Source: Nostocoides sp. F2B08
GTDB taxonomy: Bacteria; Actinomycetota; Actinomycetes; Actinomycetales; Dermatophilaceae
Direction of reading: 5' to 3'
Length of the DNA stretch: 64,000 nt
Assembly (NCBI RefSeq): GCF_009184895.1
Contig: NZ_WESE01000003.1
Coordinates: forward strand, 459,809 to 523,808
The position numbers and the translations under genes are program-made. The notes under the pieces were generated by a model. That model did not search any database and was not told where the DNA came from. It was given only the letters and a program-made list of their open reading frames with translations. Shown piece after piece: positions 54,489 to 63,805 of this stretch (position 1 is the first letter of the stretch; each line of letters starts with the position of its first letter).

Positions 54489-56263
54489 TGAGGAGCTCAC
54501 AACCGCACGACCCCGCCACCCGAAGACTTCACGTTATGCACGTGATCGATGGGCTAGGGTACGGCGGCGGCGCGGAAGAGTCGCTCGTCGCCACACTCCC
54601 TCTACTACGCGAGAGGGGGATTGACGGCAGCGTGGTCTGCGTCTTTGAACGGCCCGGATGGCAGGGAGAACTCCGCAACCAGGGCTTCTCTGTCACGGTC
54701 CTCCCGCAGTTGAGCCGTCGTGCGAAGGTCCACGCTCTGCGCCGGTTGATTCAGCGCCGAACGCCCGATGTGGTGCACGCGACGTTGATCGAGGCGACTC
54801 TGCTCACGCGGATGGCATCGCTCGGCCTTCCGGTCAAGCGCGTTGACAGCCTCGTCAACATCACCTATGACCCCGCTAGGCAACAGGCGCACGGCCTGAG
54901 TGCACGGCGGATGACCCAGTTGAGGACCGTCGACGCCGTCACCTCGCGCCTCGTCCGCCACTTCCACGTCTTAACGGACGCGGTGGGCCGAGAAGCTCGC
55001 GATGTACTCCACATCCCGCCTAGCAGAATCACCCAAATCCCGCGAGGACGCGACACTATTGCGCTAGGTGAACCCTCCGTATCGCGCCGAGCTCGGGTGC
55101 GTTCGAGCCTCGGCCTGGCCGAGACGGATCTGGTTGTCTTGAATGTGGGTCGTCACGACCCCCAGAAAGCCAAACTAGATCTCGTCGCAGCCTTTGAGCA
55201 GGTGGCAGATGGTCTTGACAACGCTGTGCTGCTCATCGCCGGACGAGATGGCAGCGATACTGCAAGGTTAGCGGGCACCGTGGTGTCATCTCGCCATACC
55301 GACCGCATCCGTATCCTTGGGCACCGCGACGATGTGCCGGACCTCCTCACGGCGGCAGATGTATTCGCCTTTCCGTCACTCTACGAAGGGTTCGGCGGTG
55401 CCCTCATCGAGGCCATGGCAATGGGGTGCCCCATCATTGGGTCGGACGCCGCGGCGGTGAGTGAGGTGCTCGGGCACGGAGACTTTGGCATGATCGTGAG
55501 CCGAGGCGACGTCGACGGGCTTGCCAGAGCAATGCACGATCTACTCTTGGACCCAGCACGCCGGGAGGCAATGTCGCGTCGCGGTCGTCAACATTTCAAG
55601 GAGGACTACGACCTGGCTTCGGTTGCAGACGCAACCGCGGAATTTTACCGCGAGATGATGAGCGCATCCGCCCCAAGTCCGAACAGACGACACACAAGAC
55701 GCTTGTTTGGTCGTGCGGCACCACTGCTTCGCAGTGTGGAGGTTTTCGGGAGTCGAGCTCGGCAGGTTGGTACCGGACCTGACCATACTGCCCACAACAT
55801 GGAAGAACGCAACATTATCTCGATAAGCGACGCAGCTGCCTTCAAGGAGTTTCACAAGAACAACCGACGGGTAGCCCACACATCAGCCGAAACTCGATTG
55901 AGTACTGGAAGCACCTACTGGGTGTTGATGTCGGGCGATCGTCCAGCAGTAAGTGGTTGGGTCTCTGAGCCTAGGCTCACCTTCCCGGTGGGGGAACTAC
56001 GGACGACGTTGGAGTTGCCACCGGGCTCGCGGGTGATGTTCGACTTTATGACGGATCCATCTTTACGCGGCCACGGTCATTACACCGCCCTACTGCGCTT
56101 TCTCAAGAATCACTACGCTGCCGACGACACGTTCATCTTTGCTCTTACAACCAATGAGCCTAGCCTGAGAGGGATTCGACGTGCCGGCTTTACCTCCCTC
56201 GCCACTTTCAGCGGCGTCCGAGCCGCCAGACAAGGGCTAATCAAAGTTGGCCTGCCGAAGTGA
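54488..56263 (+). CDS. Fusion of a family 4 glycosyltransferase and a GNAT-like domain
   Basis: 591 residues. Residues 14-390 are a glycosyltransferase (MHVIDGLGYGGGAEESLVAT, LNVGRHDPQKAKLDLVAAFE, PSLYEGFGGALIEAMAMGCP). After a basic linker (RRHTRRLFGRAAPLLRS), residues 430-591 resemble a GNAT acetyltransferase (FDFMTDPSLRGHGHYTALLR, TTNEPSLRGIRRAGFTSLAT) with an RGxGxY acetyl-CoA loop. The polypeptide may add a sugar and acetylate it or a neighbour. One-base overlap (TGATG) with the upstream gene. Confidence 0.8.
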   Translation: MRSSQPHDPATRRLHVMHVIDGLGYGGGAEESLVATLPLLRERGIDGSVVCVFERPGWQGELRNQGFSVTVLPQLSRRAKVHALRRLIQRRTPDVVHATLIEATLLTRMASLGLPVKRVDSLVNITYDPARQQAHGLSARRMTQLRTVDAVTSRLVRHFHVLTDAVGREARDVLHIPPSRITQIPRGRDTIALGEPSVSRRARVRSSLGLAETDLVVLNVGRHDPQKAKLDLVAAFEQVADGLDNAVLLIAGRDGSDTARLAGTVVSSRHTDRIRILGHRDDVPDLLTAADVFAFPSLYEGFGGALIEAMAMGCPIIGSDAAAVSEVLGHGDFGMIVSRGDVDGLARAMHDLLLDPARREAMSRRGRQHFKEDYDLASVADATAEFYREMMSASAPSPNRRHTRRLFGRAAPLLRSVEVFGSRARQVGTGPDHTAHNMEERNIISISDAAAFKEFHKNNRRVAHTSAETRLSTGSTYWVLMSGDRPAVSGWVSEPRLTFPVGELRTTLELPPGSRVMFDFMTDPSLRGHGHYTALLRFLKNHYAADDTFIFALTTNEPSLRGIRRAGFTSLATFSGVRAARQGLIKVGLPK

Positions 56264-57309
56264 AACTCAAAGATGTGGGTATAGCATCGGCGCCAGCAAT
56301 CGAGCGCGAATGGCGGGCGCTCCAAGCAGGCCGTGACATGACTGCTTACCAACGTTGGGAGTGGGCTGAAGTAGTCCGAAAGCATGTGCATAGCGACCGC
56401 CTAGCTCGCGCAGGAACATCGTATCGCTATCTACTGGTTAAGGATGGGACGGAGCCGCTTCTCATTGCCCCCCTTCGCATTCAGCGGATGCCCCTGTCAT
56501 CCAACTTTCCCCGAGCCGCATACTTCCTTGGACACACCACGTCATCCGACTATCTTGACTTCCTCTATCGCGAGTTCCGAGCCGAAGCAGTCGAACTCGT
56601 GCTCGCCCATCTCCGCAGTCGATATCACGTGAAGACATGCGTCTTTGATCGGATGCTCGCGGACTCTCCATCTGCCGGATATCTCGCCACTCGACCAGGT
56701 GCCCAAGTGACTCATGAGGACGCGGTCGCGATAGACATTCCCGATTCGCGGGCTGCCTTCGACAGACTCCTGACGAAGCGATTCCGCCAGAATGTCCGCA
56801 CTGCCATCAACCGCGCAGAGAAAGATGGCGTGGAGTTGTCGATTGCGATCAATACGCAGCTCTCGGAGGATGATATCCGCACGGTTCGGCACATGCGACG
56901 GCAGAGGGCACTCTCCAGGCAGTCACAAAGGACTCCTTCGGACTCAGTCAGGTCAATTGTCCGCCGTTGGGCGGTGTGGGGACACCACGACAGCGTTATC
57001 TCTCTGCTCTCGCTCCAAGACAACTGGAACGTGACCGTGCGTCGCTCCGATGGCCAGCTAATTGCCATCGCAGCAGGGTTACGCGACCGTCGGCACGATC
57101 GCGAGGTCGTTCGGGTCAACCTTGTGTCCTACGACGAGAGCTACAGTCGATACTCCCCCGGGATCGTGGCTCTTCACGCATTCATCGTGGAAGCGATCGA
57201 AGATGGGGATGGCCCCCAGGTGCTTGACTTGACTCGAGGTCAAGAACGATACAAGGCGGATCTCGGCGGCCGGCCGCACTCTTACGCGTCTGTCTCGGTT
57301 CAACTATGA
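56260..57309 (+). CDS. FemAB/BioF2-like acyltransferase
   Basis: 349 residues from GTG. AYQRWEWAEVVRKHVHSD, LLVKDGTEPLLIAPLRIQR, the central KRFRQNVRTAINRAEKDGVE and the C-terminal LTRGQERYKADLGGRPHSYA match GNAT-like CelD/BioF2 (PF13480) proteins found in exopolysaccharide loci. It probably acylates a glycan or envelope precursor. Overlaps the GT-GNAT fusion gene by four bases. Visibly lower in GC than the 1-50 kb genes. Confidence 0.78.
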   Translation: MKLKDVGIASAPAIEREWRALQAGRDMTAYQRWEWAEVVRKHVHSDRLARAGTSYRYLLVKDGTEPLLIAPLRIQRMPLSSNFPRAAYFLGHTTSSDYLDFLYREFRAEAVELVLAHLRSRYHVKTCVFDRMLADSPSAGYLATRPGAQVTHEDAVAIDIPDSRAAFDRLLTKRFRQNVRTAINRAEKDGVELSIAINTQLSEDDIRTVRHMRRQRALSRQSQRTPSDSVRSIVRRWAVWGHHDSVISLLSLQDNWNVTVRRSDGQLIAIAAGLRDRRHDREVVRVNLVSYDESYSRYSPGIVALHAFIVEAIEDGDGPQVLDLTRGQERYKADLGGRPHSYASVSVQL

Positions 57310-57319
57310 AGGACTTCTG

Positions 57320-58261
57320 ATGTCAGAATCCATCCCTGCCAGTTCCGTACTCGCCGGCGCGACACGCCGCCTCCGCAAAGGGCTTCAGCATCCCTTGGTG
57401 ACTCACGCAGCCAGGCTGGGTACCCCCACACGCCTCCGGATACTTGCATATCACGGGATAGAGGAGTTAGCCAATTTTGAATCGGCGGTCGTCCGGATTC
57501 TTGATGATTATATGCCCGTGAACGGGGACGATATCGTCGCCGCCTTAACCGACCGGCGGCCACTCCCAAAGTGGAGCGTATGGTTTACTTTCGACGATGG
57601 ACTCAAATCCACGCTTGATGCGGGCGAGACTCTGGCCAAGCATGGGATCCAAGCGACAGCCTTCATCAACCCATCAACCTATGAGCGTCCGTCTTTCCTT
57701 TGGTTCCAGATTCTCGATATGGCAGAGTCCCAAGGAGTTATTGCACCTACGGAGCGCGCGAAGTTCAGTCGGAAGAGGCTGAAGGAGTGCCCAGACGCTG
57801 AGAGGAGAGCCGCTATCCACGAACTCGATGGCAGGTTAGACCCTGCGAGTAAGACTCTTACCGCGTCAGGCTCACTTTCAGACCTGAGAGACTGGGTGCA
57901 GCTCGGTCACGAGGTGGGGAATCACACGTGGGATCACCCATGTCTCGACAATTGCGATGGTGAGGAGCAGCGCAGGCAGGTGGAGCGGGCTCATGAATGG
58001 CTGGTTTCAAATCACTTCGATCCACGATTCTTTGCCTACCCCAACGGGAATTGGTCCTCGGATTCAGAGGGTGCCGCAAGGCGACTGGGCTACTCAGCGT
58101 CGGTACTTTTTGACCATCACTTGGAACGGCTCCACGGCAATCCCCATATGCTGTCGCGGTTACGTATCTCGGATAGTGCCTCTCGCTCTCGATCCGCCAG
58201 CATTCTCAGCGGAGCGCACTCCGGCCTATACCATGCGGCAAGAAGGCTTCATAGTCTATGA
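57320..58261 (+). CDS. Polysaccharide deacetylase family protein
   Basis: 313 residues. ILAYHGIEEL, SVWFTFDDGLKSTLDAGETL, GHEVGNHTWDHPCLDNC and FFAYPNGNW are NodB-like motifs with Asp and His metal ligands. An insertion between the first two motifs and the third (FLWFQILDMAESQGVI) resembles those in exopolysaccharide deacetylases. It begins ten bases after the acyltransferase gene. Base composition is lower in GC than the operons farther left. Confidence 0.83.
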   Translation: MSESIPASSVLAGATRRLRKGLQHPLVTHAARLGTPTRLRILAYHGIEELANFESAVVRILDDYMPVNGDDIVAALTDRRPLPKWSVWFTFDDGLKSTLDAGETLAKHGIQATAFINPSTYERPSFLWFQILDMAESQGVIAPTERAKFSRKRLKECPDAERRAAIHELDGRLDPASKTLTASGSLSDLRDWVQLGHEVGNHTWDHPCLDNCDGEEQRRQVERAHEWLVSNHFDPRFFAYPNGNWSSDSEGAARRLGYSASVLFDHHLERLHGNPHMLSRLRISDSASRSRSASILSGAHSGLYHAARRLHSL

Positions 58262-58338
58262 AACGTCAAGGAAATGCACGAAATAGCGTAGCTTCTTGAC
58301 AGCTGCACACGCCATGGAGTTGGGAGAAAGGAGACAAG

Positions 58339-59319
58339 ATGCGGTGCGCGGTGGCAATGGCGACGTGCAACGGTGAGAAGTTTCTTGAGGAGCAACTGAA
58401 TTCTCTGCTGCATCAATCGAGACTACCGGACCGGCTCGTAGTCCACGACGACGCATCCGACGACCGCACTCTCGACATGCTGAATGATTTCGCGGCGGTT
58501 GCCCCCTTTCCTGTCTCAATATACGCCCGCCAAACACGTATAGGCGCCAACAGGAACTTCACTGATGCATTGGCCCAGTGCACCGAGGATGTCATATTCA
58601 TTTGTGACCAAGATGATGTATGGCTACCATCAAAGATTGAGCACATCATGCGTTTTTTCGAGGGTCGGCCCGGCTCCCATGCCGTCGCAACGGACGCTTA
58701 CATATGCGATTCCACCTTGAGACATAACGGGCTCAGGGTTTCACAAACCTCCGGATTGCGGAACGGATCCTGCAACGCGTATTCAAGGGGATTCGTGGAG
58801 CTCGCTTTACCGGTGCCTACCAGCTCGACGAGCTATGACGGATGGCTCTACTCGCTGTCGGGATGGATGGGTTTGCGATATGAGAGTGAGGAGGTGCATC
58901 AACTATGGCGTCGACACAGCGGTGCGCTCTCTGGTTGGCGTGAGGCACGGACTACGAAAGGCGGTAGATCTTCTGGAGCTATGTTGAGGTTGAGCCAGCT
59001 CAGGAGAACCGTTCGCGCGGAGAAACGTGGCCGCATACTTGCGCGCGAGGCACGAAATCTCAAGTTGATGTCAGCTCGCCTCGATGCATGGATCGACGAT
59101 CCCCTACGCGACCAGACTCTCGACGATGCTGTGCTGGCATTTGTCGATTCCATCTGGTCACGCCAGAAGGTCGTCAGTTTTCGTGAGGAGCTACTTGTGA
59201 TGCCGTTGCCTCGCCGTGCCCTACAGGTTTCAAAGGCTCTGGCAACACGGCGCTTCGGTGAGTATTACTCTTGGCGAGCAGCAACCGTGGACCTACTGAC
59301 TCAAAATGAGCGCACCTAG
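58339..59319 (+). CDS. Family 2 glycosyltransferase (rhamnosyltransferase-like)
   Basis: 326 residues. VAMATCNGEKFLEEQLNSLL, DRLVVHDDASDDRTLDMLND and the metal site FICDQDDVWLPSKIEHIMRF resemble the RfbF/RgpA-type rhamnosyl- and glucosyltransferases. The remainder is helical. AAAGGAG precedes the ATG. Last intact gene before the insertion-sequence region; dTDP-rhamnose from the rml genes could be its donor, though this is only inferred. Confidence 0.82.
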   Translation: MRCAVAMATCNGEKFLEEQLNSLLHQSRLPDRLVVHDDASDDRTLDMLNDFAAVAPFPVSIYARQTRIGANRNFTDALAQCTEDVIFICDQDDVWLPSKIEHIMRFFEGRPGSHAVATDAYICDSTLRHNGLRVSQTSGLRNGSCNAYSRGFVELALPVPTSSTSYDGWLYSLSGWMGLRYESEEVHQLWRRHSGALSGWREARTTKGGRSSGAMLRLSQLRRTVRAEKRGRILAREARNLKLMSARLDAWIDDPLRDQTLDDAVLAFVDSIWSRQKVVSFREELLVMPLPRRALQVSKALATRRFGEYYSWRAATVDLLTQNERT

Positions 59320-59361
59320 CTTGCTCTTTATGGATGAGAGTGGGTGTACGGGCTCTCCGAC

Positions 59362-59606
59362 CTGACTTGGCTCACGTTTGTGGCTTGGAGGGGATCGCGG
59401 TTCGCTCACCTGGGGTGATGCTGGCAGTCGGTCGGGATTTTGTGCACTAGCCGACTCGTATTCTTGGGCGATGGTCCCCGCATATCCGCACGGTGAAGAC
59501 GTCTTCGGGGGCGCGTGCGGTGCAGATCGTGTACTCGAATCGGGGCGGGAAACGCACGATGGAGCACATCGGTGCGGCCCGTGTCGACGCCGAGCTCGAG
59601 TTGCTC
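59362..59606 (+). mobile_element. IS1634-type element, 5' fragment
   Basis: The end sequence CTGACTTGG at 59362 is followed by about 110 untranslated bases and then an IS1634-like transposase N-terminus: RTVKTSSGARAVQIVYSNRG and then RTMEHIGAARVDAELELL. The start region MVPAY is one frame off, and coding similarity stops at 59606, where a second copy of the end sequence begins. A dead fragment. Confidence 0.65.
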
Positions 59607-60082
59607 CTGACTTGGGCCAAGTTAGTGCGCACGTCTCGGGGTGCTGATGGCGTTGATCGCGTGGCGTAGGTCGTCGGGGAGGGGGTCGGCGGCGATGATG
59701 AGCTGGTCGCCGGCGGCGATAACGACTTCGCGGTAGCGGCGGGTGGTCCTGACGAACTTCTTGATCGACACCCGGTCGCCTCTTCTATGTGCCGGGTGAC
59801 GGCGAGGGCGGCGAACACGACGGTCAGGTGCGCCTCGATGGACTCGCGCTTGTGGTGGAAGATCGGTCGGGCTTGCAGGTCGTGCTTGGACATCCGAAAC
59901 GACCGCTCGATCTGAAAGAGCCGGTGGTAGGCGGCCATCACGAACTCGGCGTCAGCGCGCTCCGGGGACAGGTTCGTCACGTACCCCTTCCACCCGGCCA
60001 GCGCCCGCGCCTTGGCCTCCAGGTCCCGGTTGACCGAGCGGGTCCCGCCCTGCAGGCGGACGAACCGGTTCCGCTTGAGAAT
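59607..60082 (-). mobile_element. IS1634-type element, 3' fragment in opposite orientation
   Basis: CTGACTTGG at 59607-59615 is the right end. On the minus strand, from about 60081 to the TAA at 59622, the sequence encodes RNRFVRLQGGTRSVNRDLEA, KGYVTNLSPERADAEFVMAA, FQIERSFRMSKHDLQARPIF, HLTVVFAALAVTRHIEEATG and, after a one-base frameshift near 59772, VSIKKFVRTTRRYREVVIAA to the end. This is the C-terminal part of an IS1634-like DDE transposase. The N-terminal part is missing where the IS21-type element begins. Confidence 0.7.
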
Positions 60083-60089
60083 GACAAGT

Positions 60090-60127
60090 TGTTTTGGCCC
60101 CACTGTGATGGGCTGTTTTGGCCCCAC
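60090..60127. repeat. Subterminal direct repeats of the IS21-type element
   Basis: Two identical 14-base copies of TGTTTTGGCCCCAC separated by 10 bases, likely binding sites for the transposase IstA. Confidence 0.7.
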
Positions 60128-60192
60128 CCTCGGTGTTGACTTTGGGGGTTGGCGCGGGTGGTCGGGCCGGTTGACCGTGGCGCCGGTGGGGG

Positions 60193-61026
60193 TCAGTTCT
60201 TGAGGCCTCCTTTCTTGGCTGCGCGGGTTGAGCGGAGCCGGTAGGAGCTGGTGCCCGTGCTGATGATGTGGGCGTTGAAGGTGAGCCGATCGACGACGGC
60301 GGCGGCCAGGCGGGGGTCGGTGAACGTGGTACCCCATTCGCTGAAGGGGGCGTTGGAGGCGCAGGCGATGGAGGCTCGTTCTTCGCGGGCGGTGATGACT
60401 TGGAAGAGCAGTTCGGCGCCGTGGGCGTCGAGGCTGACGTAGCCGACCTCGTCCAGGATGAGCAGGTCGAGGGCGGCGTAGCGGGCCAGGACCCGGGTGA
60501 GGCGTTTGTCGTCGGCGGCTTCGGCGAGCTCGTTGGCCAGGGCTGCGGTGGTGATGTAGCGGACCCGGCGGCCTTGTTCGGCGGCGATGGTGCCCAAGGC
60601 GATGAGCAGGTGGGTCTTGCCGGTGCCGGAGTCGCCGAGCAGGACCAGCGGTTCGCCGGCGTCGATCCACGCGCCGGTGGCCAGGTGCGCCAGGGTGGCC
60701 TCGGGCAGGTCGGGCAGCAGGTGGGCGTCGAAGTCCTCGAGGCGTTTGGGTCGTGGGAAGCGGGCCTCTTTGACCCGCCGGATCCGGCGCCGCTGTTCGC
60801 GGTCGTCGCACTCGGCGGTCAGGACCTCGGCGAGGTAGGCGGCGTGGGTGAGGCGTTCACGGGCGGCGGCCTGGGCGATGCGGGCGTACTCCTCGCGGAT
60901 GGTCGGCAGGCCCAGGGCCTTGGTGGCGGCGGTGACCGCGGCTGCGGCGGCCGGCTCGGACAGCTTGCTCACTGCCGGGCGAGCCGGCGATGGCGTCGTG
61001 GTGGTCGTGGGACTTGCAGGTGTCAT
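60193..61026 (-). CDS. istB: IS21 family helper ATPase IstB
   Basis: 277 residues. LVLLGDSGTGKTHLLIALGT is Walker A, DLLILDEVGYVSLDAHGAEL Walker B, then ACASNAPFSEWGTTFTDPRL and AAAVVDRLTFNAHIISTGTS. It is a DnaA/AAA-like ATPase that stimulates IstA transposition. Its start overlaps the istA stop by four bases. The N-terminus has an Ala/Thr/Pro-rich extension of about 30 residues. Confidence 0.93.
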   Translation of the reverse strand: MTPASPTTTTTPSPARPAVSKLSEPAAAAAVTAATKALGLPTIREEYARIAQAAARERLTHAAYLAEVLTAECDDREQRRRIRRVKEARFPRPKRLEDFDAHLLPDLPEATLAHLATGAWIDAGEPLVLLGDSGTGKTHLLIALGTIAAEQGRRVRYITTAALANELAEAADDKRLTRVLARYAALDLLILDEVGYVSLDAHGAELLFQVITAREERASIACASNAPFSEWGTTFTDPRLAAAVVDRLTFNAHIISTGTSSYRLRSTRAAKKGGLKN

Positions 61027-62570
61027 GCCATGGCTCCTTCCAGGAGCTGGTCATACCCGGCCAGGCACGGCACTGGGCGGGCAGCGGATGCGTCGGTGAC
61101 GTTGGCGGGCAACGGAATCGGCGCGGCCGTTCGGGTCCCAGCGGTGTGCGCGCGGGCGGTGACGGCCAGGATGTCGGGGTTGTACCGCCCGGCGGCCACG
61201 GCCGCGTCCATGGCGGCGATGACGGCGGCGGCGGGCAGGGTGCGGTGCAGCAGCAGCGCCTCGATCAGGGCACGGGTACCGCCGGCGTCGCCGAGCGCGC
61301 GGCGGGCGGCGTCCCAGTAGCCCTGGTGCGCGGGGGTGAACGTGCCCCGGGCCCTGGCCAAGGCCAGGGCGGTGGAGCCGGCCATCGCCCCGGGCTTGCG
61401 GGTCAGTACCTCCAGGTAGTGATCCAGGACCAGGTCCTCGGTGCCCTTGTGCAACGAGCGGACATGGTCCGCGATCGGGGTGCCGGCGTCGAAGACGCGG
61501 ACGGCGTCGGCGTGAAGGCGCACCACTACGCGGCGCCCGGCGTAGGCGGCCGGCACCGAGTAGTACGACTGACGCACACAGATCCGCGACTTCATATCGA
61601 CCCGGCACGACAGCGGCGTGGAGGCGTCGAAGTCGCTCTCCGGCAAGGGGTTCAGCAGCGGCTGCTCCCGGTCGAACGCGGCACCCACCCGCTCGGCCCG
61701 CCCAGCGATCCGACGCTGGTCGTCGCGGACGTCGGCGGCGGCCATCGCCTCGTTCAAGGCGGCCATTGAGCCCACGTGCGGTACCGGGGTCAGCTGCGCG
61801 CGACGGAACCGGCCGATCTCGCCCTCGACGCCGCCCTTCTCGTGCGCACCCTCTTTCCCGGGGCGGCAGTAGAACGACTCGAACCCGTAATGTGACCGCA
61901 GCGCAACGAATTTCGGGTTCTCGAACCGTTCCCGACCCAGCAGCACCTTCAGCACCGCCGGCTTGAGGTTGTCGTAGCGGATCATCCCGGTCGGGACCCC
62001 GCCCAAGGCCGCGAATGCCTTGACGTGCCCGTCCAGGAACGACTCCTGAGCCTGGTTGGCGTAGGCGATGTGGACCGCCTTGCCCGAGTGCGACAGGCGC
62101 ATCACGAACATCCACAACCGCAGCATCACCCCGCCGACCGAGACGTGGAACTGACCGAAGTCGACCTCGGCCTCCGCCGCGGCCGGATGCGTTTGCGGGA
62201 CCATCACCTCCCGCCGGGCCAACCCGACCTCGGTCTTGATCCGGGCCACGTGCGGGCGCACCGTGGACTCCGACAGCGACGCACCATGCTCCTCGACCAG
62301 GCGATGCCACACCCGTCGAGCGGTGTGCCGCTGCTTCTTCGGCGCGTCCAGGTCCGCGACCAGCCAGGCCCGCACGATCTCCTCGTACGGTCCGAAGGCC
62401 TGCGCCTCACGCACCACCGGCTTACGCGGCGGCGGGACCGCGTCCGCGATCGCCGCACGCACCGTGCGCCGATGCACTCCATGATCCCGGGCGATCTTCC
62501 TGATCGGGACACCCTCACGAGCGTCCCGTCGGATACGTTCAAACAGCTCCACTCTCGATCTCTCCTTCAC
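61023..62570 (-). CDS. istA: IS21 family transposase IstA
   Basis: 515 residues. N-terminal helix-turn-helix (PIRKIARDHGVHRRTVRAAI), then the DDE core: AEAEVDFGQFHVSVGG, MIRYDNLKPAVLKVL and the Glu in HEKGGVEGEIGRFRR. It cuts and joins DNA together with IstB. Start taken at GTG 62570; a GTG six codons later has AAGGAG in front of it and is possible. Confidence 0.92.
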   Translation of the reverse strand: MKERSRVELFERIRRDAREGVPIRKIARDHGVHRRTVRAAIADAVPPPRKPVVREAQAFGPYEEIVRAWLVADLDAPKKQRHTARRVWHRLVEEHGASLSESTVRPHVARIKTEVGLARREVMVPQTHPAAAEAEVDFGQFHVSVGGVMLRLWMFVMRLSHSGKAVHIAYANQAQESFLDGHVKAFAALGGVPTGMIRYDNLKPAVLKVLLGRERFENPKFVALRSHYGFESFYCRPGKEGAHEKGGVEGEIGRFRRAQLTPVPHVGSMAALNEAMAAADVRDDQRRIAGRAERVGAAFDREQPLLNPLPESDFDASTPLSCRVDMKSRICVRQSYYSVPAAYAGRRVVVRLHADAVRVFDAGTPIADHVRSLHKGTEDLVLDHYLEVLTRKPGAMAGSTALALARARGTFTPAHQGYWDAARRALGDAGGTRALIEALLLHRTLPAAAVIAAMDAAVAAGRYNPDILAVTARAHTAGTRTAAPIPLPANVTDASAARPVPCLAGYDQLLEGAMA

Positions 62571-62704
62571 CCTCCAGGCCTCCAGCTCGTCTTTGGTCGG
62601 ACAAGCCGGAACCTAGAGGAAGTGGTTTGCGTCTGACTTCGTGAGACATCTGGGCGGGAAAATACCCATCCAGGGTTCGGCGTGGCGAGTCGATCAGGAG
62701 GTCG

Positions 62705-63055
62705 ATGACCGTGTCGGATCAGGGCATGTCGAAGAAGACGACACCGCGGAAGAAGCGGCGCGTGTTGGCGCCGTCTCAGAAGTACGAGATGTGGGTGGCG
62801 CTGCTCTCGGGGCAGGCGACCCAGCGGGAGGTCGCGCTCAAGTACGGGGTGGACCGTTCCACGGTGGTCTCGGTGTGCAAGGCCGCCAAGACCGGGGCGT
62901 TGACCGCGCTGGCAGCGCGGCCGGGCCGTCCCGGTATGACCCCGGAGCAGGTGGAGCTGGCCGAGGCCCGCGCCGAGGTCGAGCGGTTGAAGGCGACGGT
63001 GACCGAGCAGGCGGTGGCGCTGCACCTGCATCAGGGAAAAGCACGTTGGGACTGA
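62705..63055 (+). CDS. IS3-type transposase OrfA
   Basis: 116 residues. QKYEMWVALLSGQATQREVA and LKYGVDRSTVVSVCKAAKTG form a helix-turn-helix that binds the element ends; MTPEQVELAEARAEVERLKA is the following leucine-zipper-like helix. AGGAGG lies three bases before ATG 62705; ATG 62726 is an alternative. OrfA alone regulates, and by frameshifting it is fused to OrfB. Confidence 0.82.
   Translation: MTVSDQGMSKKTTPRKKRRVLAPSQKYEMWVALLSGQATQREVALKYGVDRSTVVSVCKAAKTGALTALAARPGRPGMTPEQVELAEARAEVERLKATVTEQAVALHLHQGKARWD
63034..63040 (+). other. Programmed -1 ribosomal frameshift heptamer
   Basis: G_GGA_AAA fits the X_XXY_YYZ slippery rule in the orfA frame. Slipping back one base continues in orfB (GGG AAA AGC ACG). 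IS3-family elements produce the OrfAB transposase this way. Confidence 0.6.
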
Positions 63056-63805
63056 GCGCCGGCCCGGTCCCCACCCGGGTGGACGCCACCGTCAAGGCCG
63101 GCCTGCTGGACCTGATCGCCCACGCCGAGACCGAGGGCTGGTCGACCAGGCGCGCGTGCGCGCTGCTCGGCGTGGACCAGGACCGGGTCGCCCGGTGGCG
63201 GGGCAGGTACGCCGAGCACGGCCCGGGCGGGCTGACCGACGCCGCCCCTGGCGGTGGGGCGGTGCACGGCATCCTCGAGCACGAGCGGGCCGCGATCATC
63301 GAGCTGTACCGGGGCTGGGGTGAGGTCGACCGCTCGCACCGCAAGCTCGCCCACCGCGGCTCACGGCTGAACCTGGTGCACGTCGCGCCGTCGACGATTC
63401 AGCGGGTCCTGGCCGCCGACGGCATTGTCCTGCCGGGCAATCCACGTCGTGACCCGGCGCCGAAACCGACCTGGCCGGCGTGGCTGGAGTGGGCTCCGAA
63501 CCGGATCTGGTGCTACGACTTCACCCACTTCCCCCGCGCGAAACGGTGCGCCGTCGCGGTCATCGACGTCGTCTCCCGGTACTGGCTGGCGACCCTGGTC
63601 TCGGCCGAGGAGTCCTCCACCCAGGTCGAGGCCTGCTTCCTGGACGCCCTGCACACCCAAGGCCTGATGCGGGCCATCGAAGACCGCGACGTCGAACAGA
63701 GCACCGTCCTGGTCGCGGCGCTGCGCAGCGGCGAACCCGACGCCATCGACAAGGCCGTCGAGGTGAGCGAGCAGGTGCCGCTGCTGTTGACCGTCTCGGA
63801 CAACG
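63034..63805 (+). pseudogene. IS3-type transposase OrfB, truncated
   Basis: In the -1 frame: WSTRRACALLGVDQDRVARW, YRGWGEVDRSHRKLAHRGSR, ILEHERAAIIELYRGW and the integrase core RIWCYDFTHFPRAKRCAVAV (first Asp), ending at LLTVSDN (second Asp). The expected GPQM and the final Glu region are missing because another element starts at 63806; the open frame then runs on into foreign sequence to 63885. The transposase should be dead. Confidence 0.8.

Larger units (their letters stand above)
60082..62615 (-). mobile_element. IS21-type insertion element
   Basis: Carries istA and istB in the usual order and overlap. The left end has two copies of TGTTTTGGCCCCAC (60090-60103 and 60114-60127), the kind of subterminal repeat IS21 elements use. 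The right end is not clear to me; I place it near 62615 after the istA start. Both proteins look full-length, so the element may be active if its right end is intact. Confidence 0.7.
62635..63805 (+). mobile_element. IS3-type element interrupted by another insertion
   Basis: Contains orfA, a -1 frameshift signal and the first two thirds of orfB. The left boundary near 62635 is approximate; the untranslated segment 62616-62704 shows no gene. The right part is missing because a second IS3-type element begins at 63806. Confidence 0.65.

Noticed and set aside
60090..60127. Start of a CRISPR array
   Set aside because: Only two 14-base repeats with a 10-base spacer, at the end of an IS21-type element, where such repeats are expected. 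No CRISPR-like array was seen elsewhere.
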